NCBI GenBank assembly: GCA_002435705.1
Contig: DIVA01000125.1
Location: 1-22,766 of the forward strand
Reading direction: 5' to 3'
Length of the DNA stretch: 22,766 nt
From: Bacteriovoracaceae bacterium UBA6144
GTDB taxonomy: Bacteria; Bdellovibrionota; Bacteriovoracia; Bacteriovoracales; Bacteriovoracaceae
Shown: piece by piece, positions 7,835 to 15,028 of the stretch
Numbering within the stretch: position 1 is the first letter of the stretch
How the letters are laid out: each line of letters begins with the position of its first letter
Notes under the pieces: generated by a model
What the model saw: the letters and a program-made list of their open reading frames with translations, nothing else
What the model was told of the DNA's origin: nothing
Databases searched by the model: none
Program-made: the position numbers and the translations under genes

Positions 7835-8922
7835 GGAGTGATCTTACCCCTTAGCCCCTCTAACTCGGCTTTAACGTCTTGTGGGATATGGGTTCCACTT
7901 GATCCAGAGTAAGCGAACTCCATGAAACTTTCGTATTCTTTAAAACATTTTTTTGCGATTGGAAGCTTAGGCCAATTCTCAATACAGGTGACCAAGAAGC
8001 TGTCAGCGAGAGAAAAATAGATATCATACCCAACAGCTCGCTCACTGAGGGCCATCCAATAGTAGGCTTCCGGTAGTTCTTTGTTCTTCAAATCCCCCAT
8101 AAGATTGAGAAGATTCTTCTTCAACACAAGAAAGAACACTTCGTCTTCAGGGTTTGCCAGTAGCCCAAAAGTCGGCTCTTCACTACCAAAGGTTTTCTTC
8201 ACGGCCCTTTTAACTTGATCGAGTGATGTGAGTGAATGTGAAAGCGAGAGTTGAGCTCTCTCTAGTCCTTTGATCCATCCTGAAATCAGCCTTGATACCT
8301 GAGGAACCAGAGGTTTTTTGGCATAGAGACTCTGTAAGACCTCGAGTTCTGCTTTGGCTTCTGAATAATTTTTTTCCGATATTAATATTTGTAACTTCTT
8401 TCTCAGGGCATCTTCTAGCTCCTGAGGTTTGAGGTCTTTCTTCATCGCTTCATCTAGAAATGATAGGGCGACCTCAGGCTGACGAGTGGCCATGGCCAAA
8501 TGAGCTTTTTCGAGCACACTTAAATTTTGTGGAATATCTTTTGAGAAGGCGGCTGATTTAATTTTATCGTTTTGGTGGCAGGAGAGGCAAATATTAGGTT
8601 GAGCCAAGAGGTGCTGACGACTGACCTCATAGCGCTTTAGTTTATAGGCCCTAAAGGCTTGTAGGTTGAGACGCTGAAGAATTTTTTGATTCATCTCATA
8701 GTGAGGACTTCTGCCTTTAAAATGCTTTTGGTTTCCGGCCAATGAGCTATTGAGTTGCTCAAAAAGTGCGGTGACTTCTGTGGACTGAGTTTCAAATTGT
8801 TTAGGCTGAGCAGACAGAACCAAAAGCCGAGAAAGACTATTGGCCGTTTTTTTCATGTCTGTAGAAATACTTGAGTGTGCGACTGATGTCAGTAGTAAGA
8901 GAGTCAGGCAGAGAGTTTTCAA
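7831..8922 (-). CDS. Periplasmic CXXCH (haem c) protein with helical-repeat tail
   Basis: This 363-residue product has a signal peptide (1-16) and a haem c attachment motif CLSCH (C112, C115, H116). The motif lies at the end of an all-helical stretch (about 22-120). The position at the C-terminal end of a four-helix region resembles cytochrome c'/c-556 domains. Residues 130-360 are helical and look like TPR-type repeats (ALSFLDEAMKKDLKPQELEDAL, NYSEAKAELEVLQSLY). It could be an electron carrier, a haem sensor or a scaffold. The start codon is TTG at 8922, supported by AAGGAT six bases upstream. The stop overlaps the rsmC start (ATGA), an odd partnership for a periplasmic haem protein. Confidence 0.75.
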   Translation of the reverse strand: MKTLCLTLLLLTSVAHSSISTDMKKTANSLSRLLVLSAQPKQFETQSTEVTALFEQLNSSLAGNQKHFKGRSPHYEMNQKILQRLNLQAFRAYKLKRYEVSRQHLLAQPNICLSCHQNDKIKSAAFSKDIPQNLSVLEKAHLAMATRQPEVALSFLDEAMKKDLKPQELEDALRKKLQILISEKNYSEAKAELEVLQSLYAKKPLVPQVSRLISGWIKGLERAQLSLSHSLTSLDQVKRAVKKTFGSEEPTFGLLANPEDEVFFLVLKKNLLNLMGDLKNKELPEAYYWMALSERAVGYDIYFSLADSFLVTCIENWPKLPIAKKCFKEYESFMEFAYSGSSGTHIPQDVKAELEGLRGKITP

Positions 8923-8937
8923 GTTTAATCCTTAACG

Positions 8938-9498
8938 TTAACTGGCTTTGCGTTTAGTTAAGACTACCTTCTCTCTTTGGGCCTGAAAATAGCAAACCTC
9001 GACAATTTGCTGGACCCATTTAATTTTTCTTTGCAGGCGTCGGTCATGAGTAATATCGAACTCAAAATTATTAAACTTCCATTTTCCTTTAGTCCGGTAC
9101 CCATTCGCTGCCCAAGCCCCTAAAGTTTCACAAAAGTCTTCAGTACCTGATGTTTGTGCATACCAACTCACCCATCCAGCAGGAGCAGGTTCGGATTCAC
9201 ACATGAGTAAAATGGCTTTCTTCTTTGGCAGACCTGGGCTCAGAGCAACAAAACGGGAGATTAATTCTTTGGGCACTCTAAATTGATGAATCAAAGCATG
9301 ACCAATCTCATGATAAGTGAACTCTCTGAGCTCTGCTCCCCGTGCTTTGATAGGAAGAGTGAATTGATAGGTATAGGTGTCATAGTAAGCATCACCTCGC
9401 TGCATCCAAAACCGAGGCTTACGAAGTCTCAAGGGAATGGAGTGCGTGCGAGAAAAATCATCGATAATTTTCTGAGTGGTGTACAAGGGAGCTTTCAT
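8938..9498 (-). CDS. HExxH zincin-like protein without signal peptide
   Basis: This 186-residue protein has the zinc-binding helix FTYHEIGHALIHQF (H63, E64, H67). Downstream is GTEDFCETLGAW, where E120 or E124 could supply the gluzincin-type third ligand. No signal peptide or membrane segment is seen, so it may act in the cytoplasm or leave by another route. The ATG at 9498 is chosen because GGAGGT lies eight bases upstream; in-frame ATGs at 9513 and 9519 add a few residues but lack that site. It is 15 bases upstream of the haem protein gene and probably heads the operon. No family could be named. Confidence 0.7.
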   Translation of the reverse strand: MKAPLYTTQKIIDDFSRTHSIPLRLRKPRFWMQRGDAYYDTYTYQFTLPIKARGAELREFTYHEIGHALIHQFRVPKELISRFVALSPGLPKKKAILLMCESEPAPAGWVSWYAQTSGTEDFCETLGAWAANGYRTKGKWKFNNFEFDITHDRRLQRKIKWVQQIVEVCYFQAQREKVVLTKRKAS

Positions 9499-9604
9499 TC
9501 CTCTTACCTCCATGAACAATCATACACCGGATTGGGGCCTCTCACGGAGGGTTAAAAAAATGAGCTAAGGCTTGGATGTTTGATAAGTGGTGAAGAAAAT
9601 AAAG

Positions 9605-9627
9605 CTGCTTGACCAAATAAAAAGCAG
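9605..9627 (-). terminator. Weak candidate terminator after rmuC
   Basis: On the minus strand CTGCTT and AAGCAG form a six-pair stem with an 11-base loop, followed by CTTTATTTTC. It lies just past the rmuC stop. The stem is short, so this is tentative. Confidence 0.3.
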
Positions 9628-9632
9628 ATTAG

Positions 9633-10775
9633 TTACTCAGTTTTGTCGGGTATCTGGGCTGAATCATCTACTTCCTGAAGACTGCGCTGGATAGCTCGTG
9701 TTCTGACACCCATGACTTCATCCAGATTTTTCATCCCACTTTGAAAATTATGCTGGGCCTTTGAGAGGAGTCCGGAAAACTTATCAAACTCCGCCTTCAC
9801 ATTACCCAGAACACTCCAAACTTCACCCGTTCGTTTTTGAATGGCCAGGGTTCTAAATCCAATCTGTAGACTGTTAAGTATCGCCGCCAGAGTCGTAGGG
9901 CCAGTCACAATTATTTTGTATTTACCTTGGAGCTCTTCAAGGAGGGCCGCTTTTCTCACCACCTCAGCGTAGATGCCCTCAAAAGGCAGAAACATAATGG
10001 CGAAATCTGTGGTGTATGGCGGTTCAACGTATTTCTGGTAAATATCTTTCGCCATTGAACGGATTGTTGTTTCAAGATTTTTCTGTGCCAATTCTATCTG
10101 AGTCGTGACCCCACTATCATAGGCTTCAAGTAACTGCTCATAAACATCTTTAGGAAATTTCGCATCGATCGGAAGCCAGACTTGGGAGAGAGTCACATCT
10201 TTTCCAGGCAGCTTCAGAGCAAACTCCACAACCTCTCTACTTCCCGGTTTAGTTTTCACATTCGCTTCAAATTGATTAGGAGCTAGAATTTGCTCTAACA
10301 GCATGGCCAGCTGAATTTCTCCAATGCCTCCACGCATTTTCACATTGCTTAAAACATTTTTTAAACCACCCACATCTTGAGCGAGCGAGCGCATCTCCCC
10401 TAGTCCCAGCTGAACGGCTTCTAACTGTTTACTCACAGTCGCAAAGCTCTGTCCTAATCGTTCATTGAGAGTTTTCTGAAGTTTCTCATCCACAGTGGCC
10501 CGCATCTCATCGAGCTTTTTCTCGGTAGAGATCATCACCTTGTGTTGAGTATCAGTCAGGTCCCGCCGAAAGGTCTGAAGCTGACCTAAAAGTTCATCAC
10601 GATTATCTTTAGAAATTTTGTTGAACTCATCCCGATTGAGACGAAAATCATCTTTCAGGCTTCTCTCTAAGCGCTCAAGGCTTGTTTGAAGATCAGCAGA
10701 AGCATTCGATCTTCTGGAGAAAAGCAGCAGCAGAATATTAACGCCTATGCCTGCCAGGATGAAATATTCAATCAT
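9633..10775 (-). CDS. rmuC: RmuC-family DNA recombination protein
   Basis: This 380-residue protein has one N-terminal membrane segment (about 3-20) and a long coiled coil (about 28-135, rich in LER/KLDE heptads). The RmuC nuclease-like domain follows, with GGIGE (149-153), VEFALKLPG and the hallmark LPIDAKFP motif near 217-224, then FLPFEGIYAEV. RmuC limits inversion at short repeats and belongs to the PD-(D/E)XK-type group; its precise reaction is not settled. The ATG overlaps the stop of the rhodanese gene by four bases (10772-10775), making it the last gene of the sulfur operon rather than of a DNA-repair cluster. Confidence 0.9.
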   Translation of the reverse strand: MIEYFILAGIGVNILLLLFSRRSNASADLQTSLERLERSLKDDFRLNRDEFNKISKDNRDELLGQLQTFRRDLTDTQHKVMISTEKKLDEMRATVDEKLQKTLNERLGQSFATVSKQLEAVQLGLGEMRSLAQDVGGLKNVLSNVKMRGGIGEIQLAMLLEQILAPNQFEANVKTKPGSREVVEFALKLPGKDVTLSQVWLPIDAKFPKDVYEQLLEAYDSGVTTQIELAQKNLETTIRSMAKDIYQKYVEPPYTTDFAIMFLPFEGIYAEVVRKAALLEELQGKYKIIVTGPTTLAAILNSLQIGFRTLAIQKRTGEVWSVLGNVKAEFDKFSGLLSKAQHNFQSGMKNLDEVMGVRTRAIQRSLQEVDDSAQIPDKTE

Positions 10776-11107
10776 CTTTTTACACTAAAACCCATCTGGT
10801 TCCATTGAATCATCCCACCCTGCATGTTGAAGACGGTTTTAAACCCCATGTCTAGGGCCATCATCGTCGCATTCGCTGAGCGAGCCCCCGAACGACAAAT
10901 GAAAAGTATGGGCTTTTGTTTGTCCTCAGTGTTGAGATACTTCATAAGGTCTGGACCCAAGGTTTGAAGACTAGAACCATCAATATGGCCTAGTTCTCCG
11001 GTGAATTCATCATCACGCCGAACATCCACCAGCGTAAATCCTGCGACATCCGTCATGTCTTCTAATACTAGGGTAGGCACCCCATCCACATTAATTTTTT
11101 GTCCCAT
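10772..11107 (-). CDS. Single-domain rhodanese sulfurtransferase
   Basis: This 111-residue cytoplasmic protein matches one rhodanese domain. It has LVDVRRDDEFTGELGHIDGS (substrate-entry and CH2A-like motifs) and the active-site loop ICRSGARS with the persulfide-carrying C71. The C-terminal part NMQGGMIQWNQMGFSVKR is family-typical. The enzyme would move sulfane sulfur between thiols, for example glutathione persulfide and thiosulfate or sulfite. It lies 10 bases after the dioxygenase gene, and its SD (AGGAG) overlaps that stop codon. Rhodanese and persulfide dioxygenase are a known functional pair, which fits the order here. Confidence 0.9.
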   Translation of the reverse strand: MGQKINVDGVPTLVLEDMTDVAGFTLVDVRRDDEFTGELGHIDGSSLQTLGPDLMKYLNTEDKQKPILFICRSGARSANATMMALDMGFKTVFNMQGGMIQWNQMGFSVKR

Positions 11108-11117
11108 GTCTATTCTC

Positions 11118-11987
11118 CTAAACCAAACGTAAGACTGGCTTTAATGGTAGTTTTAAGTATGACTTTCCGTTCTCTTCCGATGGCGGCAAATGTCCTGCAT
11201 CAATATTGACCTGAATAGAAGGAAGTAGCAAGCGAGGAGCCTTGAGTGTTTTATCTCGTGCTTCGCGAAAACTCACAAACTCAGTTTCAGTCGTTGAGGC
11301 TTTTAGTTGAATATTTGACTTTTTAGACTCCCCTATCGTTGTTTCAAATTTCATCTCACGCCCACCCGGCGAGTAGTCGTGACCGACAAACACTCTGGTT
11401 GCATCAGGAAGAGGATAAAGGTTGTTCACTACTGAGGCATAAAGATCTTTGGCTGAGCCTTTAGGAAAATCACAGCGACCGGTTCCGTAATCAGGCATAA
11501 AGAGTGCGTCACCCGTGAAAACAGCATCACCCATAAGAAAACTCATACACGCAGGAGTATGACCTGGGGTTGGAATCGCTTTCAGCTTTAGACTACCAAA
11601 CTCTACCGTCTCAAAATCTTTGAGAAGTTTATCAAACTGGCTAGCATCCGTTTTGAGGTAATCAATGTTAAAGTGTTTTTTGAACACCTCTTGTACATGT
11701 TTTATTTTTTCTGAAATCATGATTTTTGCTTTTGGAAAAAGCGTCTTTAGAACCTGTGAACTCGATAAGTGATCAGCGTGGGCATGGGTCTCAAGGATCG
11801 CATGCAACTGCAGTCCCTCTTGCTTAATAAAATCAACCACGAGCTTGGTCGAATCATCCGTCACTGTTCCACTCGCTTGTTCGAAATCGAGCACAGGATC
11901 AATCACCACTGCGTCTTTTGTTTTTTCATCAAAAACCACATAGGTCAGCGTGAAAGTATCTGGGTCAAAAAAATGCTTTATCTTCAT
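11118..11987 (-). CDS. Persulfide dioxygenase-type metallo-beta-lactamase-fold enzyme (Blh/ETHE1-like)
   Basis: This 289-residue MBL-fold protein has THAHADH (67-73; H68, H70, D72, H73), PGHTPACMSF (H143), FTGDALFMPDYGTGRCDF (D160) and VGHDYSPGG (H203). The GTGRCDF segment is typical of the ETHE1/PDO/Blh group, which uses mononuclear iron to oxidise glutathione persulfide to sulfite. The C-terminal extension with FVSFREARD and LLLPSIQVNIDAGHLP is typical of the longer Blh-type members. Sulfite produced here could be exported by the TauE/SafE protein encoded upstream. An SD (GAGGAG, 11993-11998) overlaps the TauE/SafE stop codon, so the two genes are transcribed together. Confidence 0.9.
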   Translation of the reverse strand: MKIKHFFDPDTFTLTYVVFDEKTKDAVVIDPVLDFEQASGTVTDDSTKLVVDFIKQEGLQLHAILETHAHADHLSSSQVLKTLFPKAKIMISEKIKHVQEVFKKHFNIDYLKTDASQFDKLLKDFETVEFGSLKLKAIPTPGHTPACMSFLMGDAVFTGDALFMPDYGTGRCDFPKGSAKDLYASVVNNLYPLPDATRVFVGHDYSPGGREMKFETTIGESKKSNIQLKASTTETEFVSFREARDKTLKAPRLLLPSIQVNIDAGHLPPSEENGKSYLKLPLKPVLRLV

Positions 11988-11997
11988 ATAAACTCCT

Positions 11998-12747
11998 CTA
12001 AGAATAAAATTTTATCATGGCAAAAAGAACAATCCCACTGAAGACCCATTTCCTTAGGAGATCGGCCTGCGGTGGTGAAATGCGTTTAATCACTTGCTTA
12101 AGAACAAAAGTAGAAAGAGCGATACCCGTCACTAAAAAGAGCACTTTATCTAAGGCAGGTAACATGGCTCCTTTCTGCCACTGCAAAAGGAATGAAATAA
12201 ATGATGAACCGAGAATCGTCACAAGACTGGTGGCCAAGGCTTGAGGCATGGGCATTCGAAATATCCCTACAAAGATAGGCATCAAGAGCACTCCTCCCCC
12301 CAGTCCCGTGAGAGTCGTTAAGCCACCTAAGATAAATCCCACAACAAGTGTAAGCCAAAGAGGATGGCTTTTGGTTTGAGTGACTTCTGCCTTTTTTGGC
12401 ATCCACATTGTGATTAAACTATAGATTGAGATCAGGGTTAACAAAATGACGATGACAATATTCGGAGTGATCTCCTTGACGGGAATCAAGACAATACTTC
12501 CGAGAAGAGACGCCCCGATCATGATCATCGCATTCTTAACCTGCGCCGTTTTGTATTGCTGGAGGAGGTTAAAAGCACCAGCAAGCACAACAGCAATAAG
12601 AGATAAAAATGAAGCCTCTTTAATAGTGAGACCTAGATACATAAATAAAGGGATGGCGACCAATGCCCCACCAGAGCCGGTCAATCCCAAAACACTTCCA
12701 ATGATAAATCCAACAGTTAAGTAGTCCATTTCAGTATAATACATCAT
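11998..12747 (-). CDS. TauE/SafE-family sulfite/sulfur anion exporter
   Basis: This 249-residue protein has about eight hydrophobic helices and the two internally repeated glycine-rich signatures of TauE/SafE proteins: GSVLGLTGSGGALVAIPLF near residues 17-35 and GLTTLTGLGGGVLLMPIFVG near 140-160. Members move sulfite, sulfoacetate or related anions. Given the downstream persulfide dioxygenase, sulfite export is the likely job (inference). The start is either ATG at 12747 or the internal ATG at 12729 (MDYLTVGF); neither has a clear SD. It is the first gene of the leftward operon and diverges from the ArsR-rhodanese regulator across an operator-like region. Confidence 0.88.
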   Translation of the reverse strand: MMYYTEMDYLTVGFIIGSVLGLTGSGGALVAIPLFMYLGLTIKEASFLSLIAVVLAGAFNLLQQYKTAQVKNAMIMIGASLLGSIVLIPVKEITPNIVIVILLTLISIYSLITMWMPKKAEVTQTKSHPLWLTLVVGFILGGLTTLTGLGGGVLLMPIFVGIFRMPMPQALATSLVTILGSSFISFLLQWQKGAMLPALDKVLFLVTGIALSTFVLKQVIKRISPPQADLLRKWVFSGIVLFAMIKFYS

Positions 12748-12756
12748 CTAATTAAA

Positions 12757-12789
12757 TATTCAATTGATTTATTGAATAATGAGCATTAT
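12757..12789. promoter_or_regulatory. Twin inverted repeats, probable operator of the ArsR-rhodanese regulator
   Basis: Repeat 1 is TATTCAAT-TGATTT-ATTGAATA (12757-12778), a perfect eight-base-arm palindrome. Repeat 2 is ATAATG-AG-CATTAT (12776-12789), a perfect six-base-arm palindrome overlapping the first. Both lie in the divergent gap between the two sulfur operons. Together they cover the -35, spacer and part of the -10 of the regulator promoter. AT-rich palindromes ending in ATTC/GAAT are the kind bound by BigR/SqrR-type repressors (family knowledge; spacing not verified). Confidence 0.65.
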
Positions 12790-12792
12790 CAT
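12764..12792 (+). promoter_or_regulatory. Promoter of the ArsR-rhodanese operon, apparently leaderless
   Basis: TTGATT (12764-12769), a 17-base spacer, then TATCAT (12787-12792). The ATG at 12799 follows six bases after the -10. No SD precedes that ATG. A perfect TATAAT also occurs at 12735-12740, but with no matching -35. Confidence 0.45.
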
Positions 12793-12798
12793 ATTTTT

Positions 12799-13467
12799 AT
12801 GAATGCTAAGCTTTTACAAACCAAAGAGAACCAAAATGAGATCTTCGAAGGGCTCTCCTCCTTGCTGTTGGGGCTCGCTTCACCTGTGAGGATTAAGCTT
12901 ATTCATTTTCTATCTCAGTCACCTCTCAGTGTGGAAGTTCTTGCTGATAAGATTGGTCAAAGTGTCGCCAACACGTCCATGCACCTAAGAAAGATGTATG
13001 GAGCTGGTCTGGTGAAAGTCAGTGTTGTGGGCCAGCGTCGACTTTATACTCTGGAGACCGCTGTCCTCCATTTCTGGGAGAAAGCCCAAGATCTATTACA
13101 AGAATTGCATCCTGAGCTTAATTTAAAAACTGATGAGACCTATGGGGATATTGACTGGGAACTGAGTGGGGAACTCGTGAAACGTCTCAAAGAAAACTCT
13201 GCTCTCATCATTGATGTGCGTCCTGACGATGAAGCGAAAGATTCCCCCTTTAGCCATCTTTCATTTTATCAGCAGATACCAGCGAGTGAATTGAGTAAGG
13301 AAAATTTTAATAAGACTAAAACTCTTTTCATCTTTTGCCGCGGCAGATTTTGTGCTCTGTCGGCTGACAGTGTTTTTCAATTACGTAAAAAAGGCTACAA
13401 AGCTTTTCGACTTCCTTACTCTTGGTTTGAGCTTAAGAATATCCTTAAAGGAGCTAAAATATGGTGA
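12799..13467 (+). CDS. ArsR-family repressor fused to a rhodanese domain
   Basis: This 222-residue cytoplasmic regulator has an ArsR winged helix (about 15-95; LASPVRIKLIHFL, the recognition region SVANTSMHLRKMYGAGLV, and the wing VVGQRRLYTLE). A linker leads to a rhodanese domain (about 115-220) with IIDVRPDDEA and the active loop FCRGRFCALS (C180 and C185 with this start). The helix-turn-helix half has no cysteine, so sulfur sensing probably occurs at the rhodanese pair. It likely represses both divergent operons until persulfide accumulates (inference). A TTG at 12772 would add nine residues, but it sits inside the operator. ATG 12799 fits the promoter and normal ArsR length better. It overlaps the next gene by seven bases. 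Confidence 0.88.
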   Translation: MNAKLLQTKENQNEIFEGLSSLLLGLASPVRIKLIHFLSQSPLSVEVLADKIGQSVANTSMHLRKMYGAGLVKVSVVGQRRLYTLETAVLHFWEKAQDLLQELHPELNLKTDETYGDIDWELSGELVKRLKENSALIIDVRPDDEAKDSPFSHLSFYQQIPASELSKENFNKTKTLFIFCRGRFCALSADSVFQLRKKGYKAFRLPYSWFELKNILKGAKIW

Positions 13468-13874
13468 ATGCAATTATCGGAGGACTGATTATCGGTCTGG
13501 CTGTTAGTATCATGCTGCTATTCAATGGGCGCGTGACAGGCATAAGTGGGATTTTAGGTGGAATCATTGCACCAAAAAAGAATGATTTCGATTGGAGATT
13601 GGCTTTTTTTATTGGTCTCTTGAGTGGTGGGGCACTTCTCTTCTATTTAAAGCCAGAGCAATTTGTGAACCTCTCTCAGGCCAGCACAGTTGACTATATT
13701 ATAGCAGGCTTTTTAGTCGGATTTGGAACATTGTTAGGCAATGGCTGTACTTCAGGTCATGGCGTCTGCGGTATTTCTCGGCTCTCTATTCGCTCCATTC
13801 TCTCGACCTTAACCTTTATTGGCTTTGGAGTTTTGAGCGTGCTTATTTATAAATCTTTGAGAGGTGAACTATGA
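13461..13874 (+). CDS. YeeE/YedE-family sulfur transporter, first half
   Basis: This 137-residue membrane protein has about four hydrophobic segments and the family motif GNGCTSGHGVCG (93-104) with C96 and C103. In YeeE/TsuA-type proteins, conserved cysteines along the channel relay thiosulfate or sulfane sulfur. Here the protein is split, the second half being the next gene, as in PmpA/PmpB-type pairs. Its ATG overlaps the regulator's stop (13461-13467), so expression follows the ArsR-rhodanese gene. Confidence 0.88.
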   Translation: MVNAIIGGLIIGLAVSIMLLFNGRVTGISGILGGIIAPKKNDFDWRLAFFIGLLSGGALLFYLKPEQFVNLSQASTVDYIIAGFLVGFGTLLGNGCTSGHGVCGISRLSIRSILSTLTFIGFGVLSVLIYKSLRGEL

Positions 13875-14290
13875 GACCCCTTATCACTTTTGTTGTCGGT
13901 TTTATTTTTGCGATTGGTCTGGCGCTCAGTGGAATGACTCAGCCGCATGTGGTGAGAGGATTTCTAGATATTTTTGGTAGCTGGAATTACTCTCTCATGG
14001 GAGTCATGGGTGGAGCGATTGCTTTACACTCAATTGCCTTCTACCTTATCCGTAAACGTGCCACACCTTTGCTGGATGCTCAATTTCATCTACCCACTAA
14101 AAAAGATATCGACTTAAGGCTCCTCGCTGGAGCGGCCATCTTTGGTCTCGGTTGGGGATGGGCGGGCATCTGCCCTGGTCCCTCATTTGTTGCGGCAGTC
14201 AGTGGAGATACCAATATTCTGTGGTTTATCGCTTCTATGCTCGGCGGAATGGGAGTGTTTAAGTTTTTGGAAGCCAAAAAAGTCTTATAA
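13871..14290 (+). CDS. DUF6691/YeeE-type sulfur transporter, second half
   Basis: This 139-residue membrane protein has about four helices. It begins with the glycine-rich GFIFAIGLALSGMTQP and carries the conserved GWAGICPGPSF motif with C101 near the end of the fold. This matches the DUF6691 partner of YeeE/YedE half-transporters; the pair would reconstitute the two-repeat fold of a full-length YeeE. Start and stop overlap (ATGA, 13871-13874), ensuring equal synthesis. It is the last gene of the regulator operon, followed 38 bases later by a strong hairpin. Confidence 0.87.
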   Translation: MRPLITFVVGFIFAIGLALSGMTQPHVVRGFLDIFGSWNYSLMGVMGGAIALHSIAFYLIRKRATPLLDAQFHLPTKKDIDLRLLAGAAIFGLGWGWAGICPGPSFVAAVSGDTNILWFIASMLGGMGVFKFLEAKKVL

Positions 14291-14328
14291 ATTTTACAAT
14301 TTCTTCAGTGAGCATCCGCTTTATTGAT

Positions 14329-14360
14329 ATAAGGGCTCCTCAACTACGAGGAGCCTTTAT
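14329..14360 (+). terminator. 13-bp hairpin: terminator and/or SD-sequestering element
   Basis: ATAAGGGCTCCTC, loop AACTAC, GAGGAGCCTTTAT: 13 pairs with one G-U. It is GC-rich near the loop and followed by GTTTTATG. It can terminate the sulfur-transport operon. The right arm contains the SD (GAGGAG, 14348-14353) and reaches the first two bases of the ATG of the next gene, so any read-through RNA would have that start hidden. Confidence 0.65.
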
Positions 14361-14943
14361 GTTTTATGCCATCATTCTAGGTCTATTGAGCACAACTGCC
14401 TTTGCTCAGACCTGTGGACCTGTTTCTTGGGTTAATCCTGCTGTGGTGACTCAAGGTCTGTATAAAGGGGTCTTGCGTGTTGAGTGTACATTAAAAAAAT
14501 CAAACCCCGATATCCGTTCTATCTCAGCAGGCTTTAAACGACTGTCTCTTTCAAGGGCGCAAACGATTCATGCTGGACCTATCAGTGAAAATCTCAGAGG
14601 TTTGCCAGGAGAAAAGTTCGATACCACCATTAAAGAGAATGATGGAACCATTAGAAGTTTACAAATTTTTGCCTCAGATGAAAGAGATCTGTTTGCCTAC
14701 GACACCAAGTCACAAAAAATTAATCTTTCAGGTCTCTCAGGCTATCTCAGAAAACTAGACGTAGGAGTTGAGGTCAAAAGATTAAATTCATCAGAAATTA
14801 AACTCACACTCATCAACACCACTCATGTGGCAAAACCAGCTCTGGCCCCAGCTGGAATATTTTTGAATATGGCCAAGAAGCAATCCCTAGAGCAGTTTGA
14901 CGTGGCCCTTAAATCACTGATTCAGGATATCAATTCACTCTAG
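14359..14943 (+). CDS. Secreted protein of unknown function
   Basis: This 194-residue product has a signal peptide (1-17, MFYAIILGLLSTTAFAQ). The mature part starts TCGPVSWV and contains only two cysteines early on (TCG and VECTL). It then has a mixed polar sequence (ERDLFAYDTKSQKINLSGLSGYL) predicted to be beta-rich, and ends in a short amphipathic helix. No family was recognised. ATG 14359 is chosen because GAGGAG lies five bases upstream and a signal peptide follows directly; an upstream ATG at 14308 lies on the far side of the hairpin. The SD is buried in the hairpin. It lies 85 bases upstream of the ExbB-like gene and may belong functionally with it. Confidence 0.7.
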   Translation: MFYAIILGLLSTTAFAQTCGPVSWVNPAVVTQGLYKGVLRVECTLKKSNPDIRSISAGFKRLSLSRAQTIHAGPISENLRGLPGEKFDTTIKENDGTIRSLQIFASDERDLFAYDTKSQKINLSGLSGYLRKLDVGVEVKRLNSSEIKLTLINTTHVAKPALAPAGIFLNMAKKQSLEQFDVALKSLIQDINSL

Positions 14944-14992
14944 TATAGCTAATTTATTCTAAATTCTATCTTTAACCAGAACCCTTTTGTAT

Positions 14993-15012
14993 TAAACTAC
15001 TAGAGTAGTTTA
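14993..15012. repeat. Perfect inverted repeat before the ExbB-like gene
   Basis: TAAACTAC-TAGA-GTAGTTTA: eight-base arms and a four-base loop, ending five bases before the SD (AAAGGAG, 15017-15023). It could be an operator, a 5'-UTR stem or the tail end of a weak terminator for the preceding gene. There is no U-run after it. Confidence 0.5.
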
Positions 15013-15028
15013 TGCGAAAGGAGTCCTG

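Noticed and set aside
9283..9555. 90-codon plus-strand ORF antisense to the HEIGH protein
   Set aside because: It lies mostly opposite a gene with a recognisable zinc motif and strong SD, so it is a shadow frame.
12446..12724. 92-codon plus-strand ORF opposite TauE/SafE
   Set aside because: It is antisense to a clear membrane transporter and low in complexity; a shadow frame.
12735..12740. Perfect TATAAT as the main promoter of the regulator
   Set aside because: No acceptable -35 lies 16-18 bases upstream; the TTGATT-N17-TATCAT pair fits better, though this box may still contribute.
14308..14358. N-terminal extension of the secreted protein from ATG 14308
   Set aside because: It would place 17 residues before a normal signal peptide and encode the hairpin; ATG 14359 has an SD directly upstream.
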